Part shown: one piece after another, positions 32,561 to 39,972 of the stretch
Position numbering within the stretch: the first letter of the stretch is position 1
Layout of the letters: the number at the start of each line of letters is the position of its first letter
NCBI RefSeq assembly: GCF_017114915.1
Contig: NZ_JAAUOE010000042.1
Location: forward strand, 1-41,449
Length of the DNA stretch: 41,449 nucleotides
Source of the DNA: Pseudomonas frederiksbergensis
GTDB taxonomy: Bacteria; Pseudomonadota; Gammaproteobacteria; Pseudomonadales; Pseudomonadaceae
Reading direction: 5' to 3'
The notes under the pieces: model-generated
Told to the model about the DNA's origin: nothing
The model's database searches: none
What the model saw: the letters and a program-made list of their open reading frames with translations, nothing else
Translations under genes and position numbers: made by a program

Positions 32561-33022
32561 ATGAAACGCACCGACAAGACCGTCCCCGCTGATCTGAAGC
32601 TCTCCGACTTCCTGTGTTTTGCGGTCTATTCCACGAACCTGGCCTTCGGCAAGGCCTACAAGCCGATACTCGAGCAGCTGGGGCTCACCTATACGCAATA
32701 CATCACCATCGTTGCGCTATGGGAGGAAGACCACCAAACCGTGGGCAGCCTGGGCGAGAAACTGTTTCTCGAATCAAACACGCTCACACCGATCCTGAAA
32801 AAGCTGGAAGCGATGGGCTATCTGCAGAGGCAGCGTGACCCCGAGGACGAGCGGCAGGTGCGGATCAGCCTGACGAAGAGCGGTCGACAGCTGCGTGAAG
32901 ACCGCCCCGAAATGGGCCTTTCCCACGCAACGGGCCTGACACCGGACGAGTTCATGCAGCTGCAGAACGCGGTAGTGAAGCTGCGTAATAATCTCATCAA
33001 ATCGACGAAAGCCGAGGAATGA
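32561..33022 (+). CDS. OhrR-type MarR-family peroxide-sensing repressor
   Basis: 153 residues, winged-helix MarR fold. The N-terminal sensing cysteine is Cys19 in LSDFLCFAVYSTN, the position of the reactive Cys of OhrR; it is the only Cys in the protein, so this is a one-Cys sensor type. The recognition region ESNTLTPILKKLEAMGYLQRQRDPEDERQVRISLTKSG is typical. The start at 32561 follows GAGGA; an ATG four codons earlier (32549) lacks such a site. It would repress ohr and itself until oxidised by organic hydroperoxide, binding the TCGTATACGA-like sites upstream of each gene. Confidence 0.88.
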   Translation: MKRTDKTVPADLKLSDFLCFAVYSTNLAFGKAYKPILEQLGLTYTQYITIVALWEEDHQTVGSLGEKLFLESNTLTPILKKLEAMGYLQRQRDPEDERQVRISLTKSGRQLREDRPEMGLSHATGLTPDEFMQLQNAVVKLRNNLIKSTKAEE

Positions 33023-33090
33023 GCAAAGCAAATACCTTGATACCGGAATGAAAAACTGGCGCCTTATCGGCTAATGCCAGTCAGTTAAGC

Positions 33091-33196
33091 GAAACCCCTG
33101 TAGGAGCGGGCTTGCCCGCGAAAGCGGTGTGTCAGGCAACATCAATGTTGACTGTACCGACGTCTTCGCGGGCAAGCCCGCTCCTACAGGGGTTTC
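33091..33196. repeat. Large inverted REP pair (BIME)
   Basis: GAAACCCCTGTAGGAGCGGG at the left (33091-33110) and its reverse complement ending at 33196 give more than 30 bp of perfect arms. The inner 48 bases equal the reverse complement of those at about 8581-8628 except for three changes. It fills much of the gap 33023-33368. Confidence 0.9.
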
Positions 33197-33239
33197 GTCC
33201 ATGAGTGCTCCGCTTGCCGCCTCTCTTTGATATGTTTAT

Positions 33240-33262
33240 TTTCATACAGTTGATTTGTGAAA
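33240..33262. promoter_or_regulatory. AT-rich promoter region with TTTCA-N13-TGAAA upstream of the Aot-like operon
   Basis: TTTCA (33240-33244) and TGAAA (33258-33262) are inverted arms inside a very AT-rich stretch (33225-33280) unlike its surroundings. RpiR-family regulators often bind TGAAA/TTTCA half-sites, and one is encoded at the end of this operon, so it may bind here. Promoter boxes are not clear. Confidence 0.35.
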
Positions 33263-33368
33263 TATTTTATGTCATTTATACCCTCGCAAATCATCAGGAC
33301 AGTCCACCTCGCCAGACCGGACGGCAGCCCCGAATCACCCCCAACGCCCCTTCCAAGGAGTCAACAAT

Positions 33369-34145
33369 ATGAACAAGACAGAACTTCTAGGTGCTCTGGC
33401 ACTGTGCGCCGCAAGCTTGCTGGCGCACGCCGACGAGGACAGCCTGCGTATCGGCATCGAAGCCGCCTACCCGCCCTTCTCCTTCAAGACGCCGGAGGGC
33501 AATGTCAGTGGTTTCGATTACGACATCGGCAACGCGCTGTGCGCAGAGATGAAGGTCAAATGCGAGTGGGTCATCCAGGAATTCGACGGCATGATCCCGT
33601 CGCTCAAAGTGCGCAAGATCGATGCGGTGCTGTCGTCGATGTCGATCACTGAAGACCGTATGAAGTCGGTCGACTTCAGCAAAAAGTACTACCACACGCC
33701 GGGCAAGTTCGCGATGAAGACCGGCAGCGTGATCAACGATCCACTGGTTGATCTCAAAGGCAAGAAAGTCGGCGTGCAACGCGCCTCGACCTACGACCGT
33801 TTCGCCACCGAGCAGCTTGAGAAAGCCGGCGCCCTGGTGGTGCGCTACGCCTCACAGAATGAAGCCTTCCTCGATCTGGCATCAGGTCGCCTGGACGCCA
33901 CGCTCGCCGACATCGTCAACACCGATGAGAGCTTTATCAAAACGCCAATAGGTAAAGGTTTCGCTCTGGTGGGGCCGGACATCAACGACCCGAAATACTT
34001 CGGCAAAGGCGCCGGGATCGCGGTGCGCAAAGGCGACAGCGCGAACGTTGCACGCCTGAGTGCAGCGATTGACGCCATCCGCGCCAATGGCAAATACCAG
34101 CAAGTGATGGCCAAGTACTTCGCCTTCGATATCTACGGCGAATAA
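33369..34145 (+). CDS. AotJ/HisJ-like basic amino-acid binding protein
   Basis: 258 residues with a signal peptide (MNKTELLGALALCAASLLAHA). The mature start DSLRIGIEAAYPPFSFKTPEGNVSGFDYDIGNALCAEMKVKC follows the arginine/ornithine/histidine-binding pattern, and SSMSITEDRMKSVDFSKKYYHTP and GVQRASTYDRFATE are the ligand-pocket segments seen in AotJ. CAAGGAG lies upstream. It is the first gene of a five-gene operon whose order matches aotJQMOP of Pseudomonas aeruginosa, but the regulator at the end differs. I judge it a paralogue of the canonical Aot system, so the ligand may be a related basic or opine-type amino acid. Confidence 0.9.
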   Translation: MNKTELLGALALCAASLLAHADEDSLRIGIEAAYPPFSFKTPEGNVSGFDYDIGNALCAEMKVKCEWVIQEFDGMIPSLKVRKIDAVLSSMSITEDRMKSVDFSKKYYHTPGKFAMKTGSVINDPLVDLKGKKVGVQRASTYDRFATEQLEKAGALVVRYASQNEAFLDLASGRLDATLADIVNTDESFIKTPIGKGFALVGPDINDPKYFGKGAGIAVRKGDSANVARLSAAIDAIRANGKYQQVMAKYFAFDIYGE

Positions 34146-34236
34146 GCCGTTACCCGAAACCCTGGCGCCGGCGTTTGCGGGTGCCATTTTTGGCTTGTCT
34201 CGCGCGCCTCCCGGCGCTCGTTTGAGGAACTTCATC

Positions 34237-34926
34237 ATGCTTCACGGCTACGGATCGAGCATTCTCGATGGCGCCTGGCTGACCATTCATCTGGCCCTGA
34301 CCTCCATGACCATGGCGATTGCCCTGGGCCTGATCGGCGCCGCCTTTCGTTTGTCGCCGTTTAAATGGCTGGCGGTGCTGGGCGAAGGTTATACAACCCT
34401 GATTCGCGGTATTCCTGACCTGGTGTTGATCCTGCTGATTTTCTACGGCGGCCAGGATCTGGTAAACCGCATTGCCCTCGCACTCGGTTACACCCGCTAC
34501 ATCGACATCAACCCCTTTATCGCCGGCGTCTGCACCATGGGCTTCATTTTTGGTGCCTATCTCTCGGAAACCTTTCGCGGTGCCTTTATGGCGATCCCTA
34601 AAGGTCAGGGCGAGGCCGGCGTGGCTTATGGCATGCGTGGTACCCAGGTGTTCTGGCGGATTCTGGTGCCGCAGATGATTCGTTTCGCCATTCCCGGGTT
34701 CACCAACAACTGGTTGGTGCTGACCAAATCCACCGCGCTGATCTCGGTGATCGGTTTGCAGGACATGATGTTCAAAGCCAAAAACGCAGCGGACGCCACC
34801 CATGAGCCGTTCACGTTTTTCCTCGCGGTTGCCGCGCTCTACTTGCTGCTGACCAGCGTGTCATTGCTGGTGCTGCGTTATCTGGAAAAACACTACTCGG
34901 TCGGCATCAAAGCCGCCGAACTGTGA
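34237..34926 (+). CDS. AotQ/HisQ-like ABC permease
   Basis: 229-residue permease with five helices and the EAA loop ETFRGAFMAIPKGQGEAGVAYGMRGTQVFWRI. The ATG at 34237 is preceded by TGAGGA; an in-frame ATG-like start at 34195 would add a Pro/Arg-rich tail and is rejected. It forms a heterodimeric channel with the next gene product (14 bp gap). Confidence 0.92.
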   Translation: MLHGYGSSILDGAWLTIHLALTSMTMAIALGLIGAAFRLSPFKWLAVLGEGYTTLIRGIPDLVLILLIFYGGQDLVNRIALALGYTRYIDINPFIAGVCTMGFIFGAYLSETFRGAFMAIPKGQGEAGVAYGMRGTQVFWRILVPQMIRFAIPGFTNNWLVLTKSTALISVIGLQDMMFKAKNAADATHEPFTFFLAVAALYLLLTSVSLLVLRYLEKHYSVGIKAAEL

Positions 34927-34940
34927 CGGGGAGCACAGCC

Positions 34941-35639
34941 ATGATTCTCGACTACAACCTGATCTGGGAAAACCTGCCGCTGTATTTCAATGGCGCCTTG
35001 TTGACCCTGAAAGTTCTGTTGATTTCCCTGGCCGTTGGCCTGGTGCTGGCGATTCCTTTAGCGCTGATGCGCGTCTCCCGATCGCCGCTGATCAACTTCC
35101 CGGCCTGGCTCTACACCTACGTGATACGCGGCACCCCGATGCTGGTGCAATTGTTCCTGATCTACTACGGCTTGGCGCAATTCGAAGCGGTACGCCACAG
35201 CGCGCTCTGGCCTTACCTGTCCAGCGCGACCTTTTGTGCCTGCCTGGCCTTCGCGATCAATACCAGCGCCTATAGCGCGGAACTGCTGGCTGGCAGTTTG
35301 AAGGCCACGGCCCACGGCGAGATCGAAGCCGCCAAGGCCATGGGCATGTCGCACTTTACCTTGTACCGCCGCATTCTCTTGCCGTCGGCCTTGCGCCGGG
35401 CGCTGCCGCAGTACAGCAACGAAGTACTGATGATGCTGCAGACCACCAGCCTGGCATCCATCGTCACCCTGGTCGACATCACCGGAGCCGCTCGTACGGT
35501 CAGTTCGCGGTTCTATCTACCATTCGAGGCGTTCATCACCGCCGGCCTTATCTACCTGGCCCTGACCTTCATCCTGGTTCGTCTGTTCAAGCTGGCCGAG
35601 CGCCGCTGGCTGGCCTATCTGGCACCGCGCAAGCACTAA
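34941..35639 (+). CDS. AotM/HisM-like ABC permease
   Basis: 232 residues, second permease of the basic amino-acid importer, with TM segments and the EAA loop ELLAGSLKATAHGEIEAAKAMGMSHFTLYRRILLPSA. The ATG at 34941 has GGGGAG upstream; the frame is open to 34923 on a non-ATG codon that overlaps the previous stop, and the ATG is preferred. The desuccinylase-family gene starts 8 bp after its stop. Confidence 0.92.
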   Translation: MILDYNLIWENLPLYFNGALLTLKVLLISLAVGLVLAIPLALMRVSRSPLINFPAWLYTYVIRGTPMLVQLFLIYYGLAQFEAVRHSALWPYLSSATFCACLAFAINTSAYSAELLAGSLKATAHGEIEAAKAMGMSHFTLYRRILLPSALRRALPQYSNEVLMMLQTTSLASIVTLVDITGAARTVSSRFYLPFEAFITAGLIYLALTFILVRLFKLAERRWLAYLAPRKH

Positions 35640-35647
35640 GGAGTTTT

Positions 35648-36760
35648 ATGAAGCACATTCAATACCTCTTGCCGTGGAGCACCTCGGGCACAGAACGACG
35701 GCTGTCGCTGTTTCGTTTTGGCAGCGGGCCGCGCAAGGCCTACATCCAGGCCTCCCTGCATGCCGACGAGCTGCCGGGGATGCGCGTCGCCGTCGAACTC
35801 AAGCGCCGTCTGCAAGAGCTGGAAGAACAAGGTCGCCTGACCGGGGTGATCGAGTTAGTGCCGATGGCCAATCCGATCGGTATCGCCCAGATGTTCCAGG
35901 CCACCCATCAAGGTCGCTTCGAATTTTCCAGCGGGAAGAATTTCAATCGTGATTTTCCGGAGCTGGCCGAAGCCGTAGCGCCGCTACTGGCAGGCCAATT
36001 GGGCGACAACGCCGACGCCAACATCGCCCTGATCCGCCGCGCCATGAACGATGTCCTCACCGACATGCCGGCACCGACATCGGAACTCGATGGCCTGCGC
36101 CGCCTGTTGCTGCAACATGCCTGCGCTGCCGATGTGGTGCTGGACCTACACTGCGATTTCGAGTCGATCATGCTGCTTTACGCCATGCCGCAACACTGGC
36201 CGCGCCTGCGCTCATTGGCCGCTCGACTGGGTGCCGGCGCCGCATTGCTGGCCGAGGATGCGGGCGGCAGTGCCTTTGATGAAGCCTGCGCGATTCCCTG
36301 GTTACGTCTGACCGAGCTCTTTCCTGAAGCCAATATTCCGCTGGCGTGTGTGGCCACCACGATCGAACTGCGCGGCATGGCTGACACCGAACGCGAGCAA
36401 TGCGTCGATAGCGCCCAGGCCATTCTCGGCTACCTCGCCGAGCAAGGCCTGATCAGCGGTGACTGGCCGGCCGCGCCACCGACCGAGTGTGAAGCGACGC
36501 CATTCGCTGGCGCGCAGTACGCCTATGCGCCGCACCCCGGCGTGGTGAGTTTTCTGCAACCGCTGGGTGCCCGGGTCAGGGTCGGCGATCCGCTGTTCGA
36601 AGTGATTGATCCGCTGACTGATCACCACAGCGTGGTACACGCCAGCACCGACGGCATCCTCTATGCCCGCGAACGTCTGCGTTTTGCCCAGCCCGGTTTG
36701 TGGTTGGCCAAAGTGGCCGGCAGTACCCCTATTCGCCAAGGCCGTTTGCTCAGCGACTGA
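35648..36760 (+). CDS. AotO-like succinylglutamate desuccinylase/aspartoacylase family protein
   Basis: 370-residue zinc-dependent M14-like hydrolase. Ligands visible are His38 and Glu41 (SLHADELPG) and His168 (VLDLHCDFES), the pattern of the desuccinylase/aspartoacylase superfamily; the C-terminal part carries a biotinyl-lipoyl-like beta domain (GVVSFLQPLGARVRVGDPLFEVIDPLT). The usual HGNE is HADE here. Aot operons carry such a gene (aotO) that is not needed for transport itself. It may deacylate an imported N-acyl amino acid or opine-like conjugate before catabolism. AAGGAG lies just before the ATG. Confidence 0.87.
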   Translation: MKHIQYLLPWSTSGTERRLSLFRFGSGPRKAYIQASLHADELPGMRVAVELKRRLQELEEQGRLTGVIELVPMANPIGIAQMFQATHQGRFEFSSGKNFNRDFPELAEAVAPLLAGQLGDNADANIALIRRAMNDVLTDMPAPTSELDGLRRLLLQHACAADVVLDLHCDFESIMLLYAMPQHWPRLRSLAARLGAGAALLAEDAGGSAFDEACAIPWLRLTELFPEANIPLACVATTIELRGMADTEREQCVDSAQAILGYLAEQGLISGDWPAAPPTECEATPFAGAQYAYAPHPGVVSFLQPLGARVRVGDPLFEVIDPLTDHHSVVHASTDGILYARERLRFAQPGLWLAKVAGSTPIRQGRLLSD

Positions 36761-36778
36761 TTCCAGAGAGTTGAAACC

Positions 36779-37543
36779 ATGTACAAACTTGAAATTCAGG
36801 ACCTTCACAAAAGCTACGGCACCCACGAAGTGCTCAAGGGCGTGTCCCTGGAGGCGAAGGCCGGTGACGTGATCAGCCTCATCGGCTCCAGCGGTTCCGG
36901 CAAAAGCACCTTCCTGCGTTGCATCAACCTGCTGGAGCAACCCAACGCCGGCAACATCGTGCTCAATGGCGAACCGCTCAAACTGGTGGCCAACAAACTT
37001 GGCGGGCTCAAGGCCGCCGAACCCAAACAGCTGCAACGCATGCGTTCGCGGCTATCGATGGTGTTTCAGCATTTCAACCTCTGGTCGCACATGAGCGCCC
37101 TTGAAAACGTCATGGAGGCCCCAGTGCATGTGCTGGGCATGAACAAGAAACAAGCCCGGGAAAAGGCCGAGCACTACCTGAACAAAGTCGGCGTGGCACA
37201 CCGCATGGACGCCTGGCCGGCGCATATGTCGGGCGGTGAGCAACAGCGTGTAGCGATTGCCCGGGCACTGGCCATGGAGCCGGAAGTGATGCTGTTCGAC
37301 GAGCCCACTTCGGCACTCGACCCCGAGCTGGTCGGTGAAGTGCTTAAAGTCATGCAGGATCTTGCGCTGGAGGGCCGGACCATGGTGGTCGTGACCCACG
37401 AAATGGGCTTTGCCCGCGAGGTCTCGAACCAACTGGTGTTCCTGCACAAAGGGCGGGTCGAAGAGCGCGGCAATCCGCGAGAAGTGCTGGCCAATCCGCA
37501 GTCCGAACGTCTCCAGCAGTTCCTGGCCGGCAGCTTGAAATAA
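36779..37543 (+). CDS. AotP/HisP-like ABC ATP-binding protein
   Basis: 254 residues with Walker A GSSGSGKST (36-44), Q-loop FQHFNLWSHM, signature MSGGEQQR, Walker B VMLFDEPTSALDP and H-loop VVVTHEMGFAREV. The insertion after Walker A (LKLVANKLGGLKAAEPKQLQRMRSRLS) is typical of HisP/AotP. It starts 18 bp after the desuccinylase-family gene and completes the importer. Confidence 0.93.
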   Translation: MYKLEIQDLHKSYGTHEVLKGVSLEAKAGDVISLIGSSGSGKSTFLRCINLLEQPNAGNIVLNGEPLKLVANKLGGLKAAEPKQLQRMRSRLSMVFQHFNLWSHMSALENVMEAPVHVLGMNKKQAREKAEHYLNKVGVAHRMDAWPAHMSGGEQQRVAIARALAMEPEVMLFDEPTSALDPELVGEVLKVMQDLALEGRTMVVVTHEMGFAREVSNQLVFLHKGRVEERGNPREVLANPQSERLQQFLAGSLK

Positions 37544-37580
37544 TCATACACTCCAACCAATTTATGCCCCCGCGCAGAAC

Positions 37581-37674
37581 CCTGTAGGAGCGTGGCTTGC
37601 CCGCGAAGCGAACACTGCGGTTTTTCAGGCATTACGCGTTATCGTTCTTCGCGGGCAAGCCACGCTCCTACAGG
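37581..37674. repeat. Inverted REP pair (BIME), GCGTGGCTTGCCCGCGAA variant
   Basis: CCTGTAGGAGCGTGGCTTGCC and its reverse complement ending at 37674. The extra T (GCGTGGC) is matched in both arms, so the pair has co-varied. It lies between the ATPase gene and the RpiR-family gene and may uncouple their expression. Confidence 0.9.
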
Positions 37675-37728
37675 TTATGCGCCCGCCCCCAGCCCCATCT
37701 CCAACCCTCAGGAACTGTAGAGCCGGAC

Positions 37729-38637
37729 ATGCCGACCCCTTCGAAAAACACCACGGTCTATGCCGCGCCGGTAATGCGTAAACTGGCGGAAATCGTTTCC
37801 GATCTACAGCCTTCACTGCGCAAGGTAGCGGATTTTATCCTGCGTCACCCGCTAAGGGCCGCGACGCTGACGATTGAAGAAATGGCTCATGAAACAGCCA
37901 CCTCGCCAGCAGCCGTGAACCGTTTGGCCAAGGCGCTGAACCTGGGTGGTTACACCGGCATGAAGGCCGAGCTGGTCGCGACATTGCAGCAGATGGTGTC
38001 GCCGGTCGACAAACTGCGTAACGAACTGGCGCATCGTCCTGACGGCGCATTTGGCCTGCATGAGCAACTCCAGAGCGCCAGCAGTAACCTCGCCACGGCG
38101 GCGACCAACAACCATGCCGACACCTTTGAAGCGTTCGTCACCCGCCTGACCGAAGCGCGAAAAATTTACATCCTGGGCTTTGGCAACAGCGTCTACTTCG
38201 CCGGCCTCGCCGCCTCGACCCTGATGCCCTTCTGTGCGGACGCCACCGCCATCAGCATGGAGGGCGGCAACGAAAACGCCGCTTACCGCCTGGCCGCCAT
38301 CACCGATCAGGACGTATTGCTGGCGATCTCCCTGCCGCGCTATTCCCTCGACACCCTGCAACTCGCGCGTTTCGCCAATGAACGCGGCGCCTCGGTGCTG
38401 GCAATCACCGACTCACCCGCATCGCCGCTCACCAGCATTGCCGAACACGTGCTGTTTGCCCCCGCCGACCATCCGGTAATGACCAGCTCCAACATCGCCG
38501 TGCTCGCCTTGATCGAAGGATTGGTGGCGGGCGTGATGGCGCGCAATAAAGAAGCGGTCAAACTGGCGACAGAACTGACTGAAAGTGTGATGTCTTATTT
38601 GCATATCCCTTCCAGCAGTAAATCGTCGAAGAAGTGA
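37729..38637 (+). CDS. RpiR-family transcriptional regulator (HTH + SIS)
   Basis: 302 residues. The N-terminal helix-turn-helix of the RpiR family is at about 15-85 (LQPSLRKVADFILRHPLRAATLTIEEMAHETATSPAAVNRLAKALNLGGYTGMKAELV). A SIS sugar-phosphate-isomerase-like domain spans about 125-265 (RKIYILGFGNSVYFAGLAAST, DQDVLLAISLPRYSLDTLQLARFANERGASVLAITDS). The ATG at 37729 is used; longer in-frame starts would run through the BIME. RpiR proteins usually sense phosphosugars, yet several control amino-acid or opine uptake operons. Here it replaces the ArgR that ends the P. aeruginosa aot operon and probably controls the genes from 33369. Confidence 0.9.
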   Translation: MPTPSKNTTVYAAPVMRKLAEIVSDLQPSLRKVADFILRHPLRAATLTIEEMAHETATSPAAVNRLAKALNLGGYTGMKAELVATLQQMVSPVDKLRNELAHRPDGAFGLHEQLQSASSNLATAATNNHADTFEAFVTRLTEARKIYILGFGNSVYFAGLAASTLMPFCADATAISMEGGNENAAYRLAAITDQDVLLAISLPRYSLDTLQLARFANERGASVLAITDSPASPLTSIAEHVLFAPADHPVMTSSNIAVLALIEGLVAGVMARNKEAVKLATELTESVMSYLHIPSSSKSSKK

Positions 38638-38670
38638 TGTTTGTTGGAGGGCGAGAAAAATCAAACTGGG

Positions 38671-38728
38671 GCTCACCCAGCCAGGGCCTAGCACTCCGTG
38701 CCTGGTAAAGAGCCAAAGCTGGGTGAGC
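38671..38728. other. Large nested hairpin downstream of the RpiR gene
   Basis: GCTCACCCAGC (38671-38681) and GCTGGGTGAGC (38718-38728) are perfect 11-bp arms. Inside them CAGG/CCTG and GCAC-TCC-GTGC stack as a second stem-loop, leaving a bulge GTAAAGAGCCAAA on the 3' side. No T-run follows. It could be a structured RNA, a phage or island recombination site, or a protein-binding cruciform. Confidence 0.5.
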
Positions 38729-38803
38729 GGTGAGAACTCTATCCAGCGTTGCACCCTGTGTCCCGAACACAATTCTGAATAAACCTGAACAGCCTGCTGG
38801 TGA

Positions 38804-39057
38804 ACGGCGGGCGATGCGGCGGCGGGATGTTACGAGAGATGGAAGGAAGAAGAGATGCCGGGCCTCCATGAAGTGCGGGCGCTGTCGCTGCGCCTGTACA
38901 AAAAAGCGGGAAAGGATGGGCAGAAAATCGCAGATCATGCGAGCGAAGGCATGACATGACATGACATGACATGACCAAAAACTATCGGTGGGACCACGTA
39001 GAAATAGTCTGGTCCGAGGCAATTCCAGACCTGAATATCAGCGAAATCACCAGGTAG
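38804..39057 (+). pseudogene. 3' remnant of a phage-type tyrosine integrase
   Basis: The frame after the TGA at 38801 reads ...MPGLHEVRALSLRLYKKAG, then KIADHASEGMT, and stops in the tandem ATGAC repeat. The frame resumes at 38971 as MTKNYRWDHVEIVWSEAIPDLNISEIT and ends with TAG at 39055-39057. Joined, this is the C-terminal catalytic end of a lambda-type integrase: HEVRAL holds the His-x-x-Arg, HASEGMTKNY the His/Trp-box and the nucleophile Tyr. The usual GH in (L/A)GHAS is DH here. With one ATGAC unit the frame would be continuous; two or more units give ATG ACA TGA. About 250-300 N-terminal residues are absent. It marks an old prophage or island end. Confidence 0.72.
38951..38975. repeat. 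Five tandem copies of ATGAC
   Basis: ATGAC repeated five times without a mismatch, located exactly at the codons before the nucleophile Tyr of the integrase remnant. It is a slippage-prone repeat and breaks that reading frame. Confidence 0.95.
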
Positions 39058-39081
39058 TTTTGCGCAGACCTGAAACGAGAA

Positions 39082-39115
39082 AAGGGGATCAAGCCACTAA
39101 GTGCTTGATCCCCTT
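39082..39115. terminator. Perfect hairpin after the integrase remnant
   Basis: AAGGGGATCAAG (39082-39093) and CTTGATCCCCTT (39104-39115) form a 12-bp stem; the loop CCACTAAGTG can itself pair CACT/AGTG. It lies 25 bp after the integrase stop, where prophages often carry a terminator next to the attachment site. There is no long T-run on either side, so termination strength is uncertain. Confidence 0.5.
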
Positions 39116-39157
39116 GCCACTGGCGCAGCACCTACCTGCCCTTGTCATAAGGATCGC

Positions 39158-39196
39158 ATGTGCGGATTAGCTGGAGTTTTTGGGGCCTCAGGGGGT
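39158..39196 (+). pseudogene. Stub resembling the start of a class II glutamine amidotransferase
   Basis: ATG at 39158, preceded by AAGGA at 39149-39153, encodes MCGLAGVFGASGG. Cys2 followed by GxAGxFG is the N-terminal nucleophile motif of asparagine synthase and related amidotransferases. After about 13 codons the frame runs into a G/C-rich hairpin and then unrelated residues, stopping at 39301. It may be a gene start cut off by insertion or deletion, or a chance match to a short motif. Confidence 0.35.
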
Positions 39197-39221
39197 GCCC
39201 CCCTAACTGCCCCTCAAAAAC
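39176..39221. other. Nested G/C-rich hairpin
   Basis: GTTTTTGGGGC (39176-39186) pairs with GCCCC-T-CAAAAAC (39209-39221, one bulge), enclosing GGGGG-TG-CCCCC (39191-39202). Just downstream TGGTAC occurs twice, separated by AAAAAG. Such repeats are common at integrase-binding arms or attachment sites. The stretch 39222-39528 otherwise shows no gene I can support. Confidence 0.45.
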
Positions 39222-39528
39222 GCAGGAATGGTACAAAAAGTGGTACGAGACTTCAGATCGATTGCGACGAGCATGATTTCAGCTACGACCTTTACGACTG
39301 AACAACCAGCGCCACGTCAGCCTGACGATAACTGCCCGATGCGGACGAAACTGCGGCCTATAACCGCCCACCTGCATCAAATCCCAGAATCGGTTGCTAT
39401 CGAGCGCTGGCGAACTGAACACGGCCGTGGAACTCGGCGCCGGAGACGTAACCGGCAATTCCTCTAACTTGAGATGATGATAGCGGCATGGTCAAATAAG
39501 TGATGGCCTTTTGCTACGGAGATCTCAG

Positions 39529-39957
39529 TTGAAGCAGTACCGCGGATTAATCATTTTTTTTTCGGCAATGATTTTACTCTTTGTCCTGGTCCAAGTCTGG
39601 CACGCACAGTCTGCTCCGGAGGAGAAAAAGCAGGAGCGAGAACGCCAGCTTAAAGGGCTCGCGCTCATCATGAATACCGAATCCCGAAAGATGTTCGATG
39701 AATCAACTCGCCTCGATTCGGTAACCTACAAAGATGGGATCATGCATATCTCATACACGCTCACAAAAGTCTCGAAAAACGAAGTCGATTCCGATGCATT
39801 TGCTAAGGACACAAAAGCCGTTGCCGCGTCTGTATCCTGCGCTGAAAAAGGTCTAGGACCCTTCGTGAAGTCGGGGCTTTTGGTTAATTACACCTTCAAC
39901 GACTCAAGCAACTCACCGATAGCCGACTTTCATATAGGCAGGTCCGACTGCCTCTAA
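39529..39957 (+). CDS. Small membrane-anchored hypothetical protein
   Basis: 142 residues from a TTG start at 39529, chosen because CGGAG lies 7 bases upstream. An earlier in-frame TTG at 39511 has no such site. Residues about 6-24 (GLIIFFSAMILLFVLVQVW) form one transmembrane helix, followed by a charged stretch (PEEKKQERERQLKG) and a soluble domain of about 100 residues. That domain has two cysteines (SCAEKG and the final SDCL) that may form a disulfide, so an N-in, periplasmic C-domain topology is likely. I do not recognise the family. AT-richer codons than the core genes fit an accessory origin. A terminator follows at once. Confidence 0.7.
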   Translation: MKQYRGLIIFFSAMILLFVLVQVWHAQSAPEEKKQERERQLKGLALIMNTESRKMFDESTRLDSVTYKDGIMHISYTLTKVSKNEVDSDAFAKDTKAVAASVSCAEKGLGPFVKSGLLVNYTFNDSSNSPIADFHIGRSDCL

Positions 39958-39972
39958 AGGTCAGCACCTGAA

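Noticed and set aside
38951..38975. ATGAC repeats considered as a short CRISPR or iteron array
   Set aside because: Units are 5 bp with no spacers and sit inside an integrase-like reading frame; a simple microsatellite explains them.
38558..39022. Minus-strand frame of 154 codons (and 38739-38978) across the repeat region
   Set aside because: Translation is low-complexity around CHVMSCH and Ser/Arg/His-rich; the plus-strand integrase similarity explains the region better.
38640..39530. A tRNA gene as integration target
   Set aside because: No cloverleaf with a T-loop GTTCRANTC motif and acceptor stem could be found on either strand.
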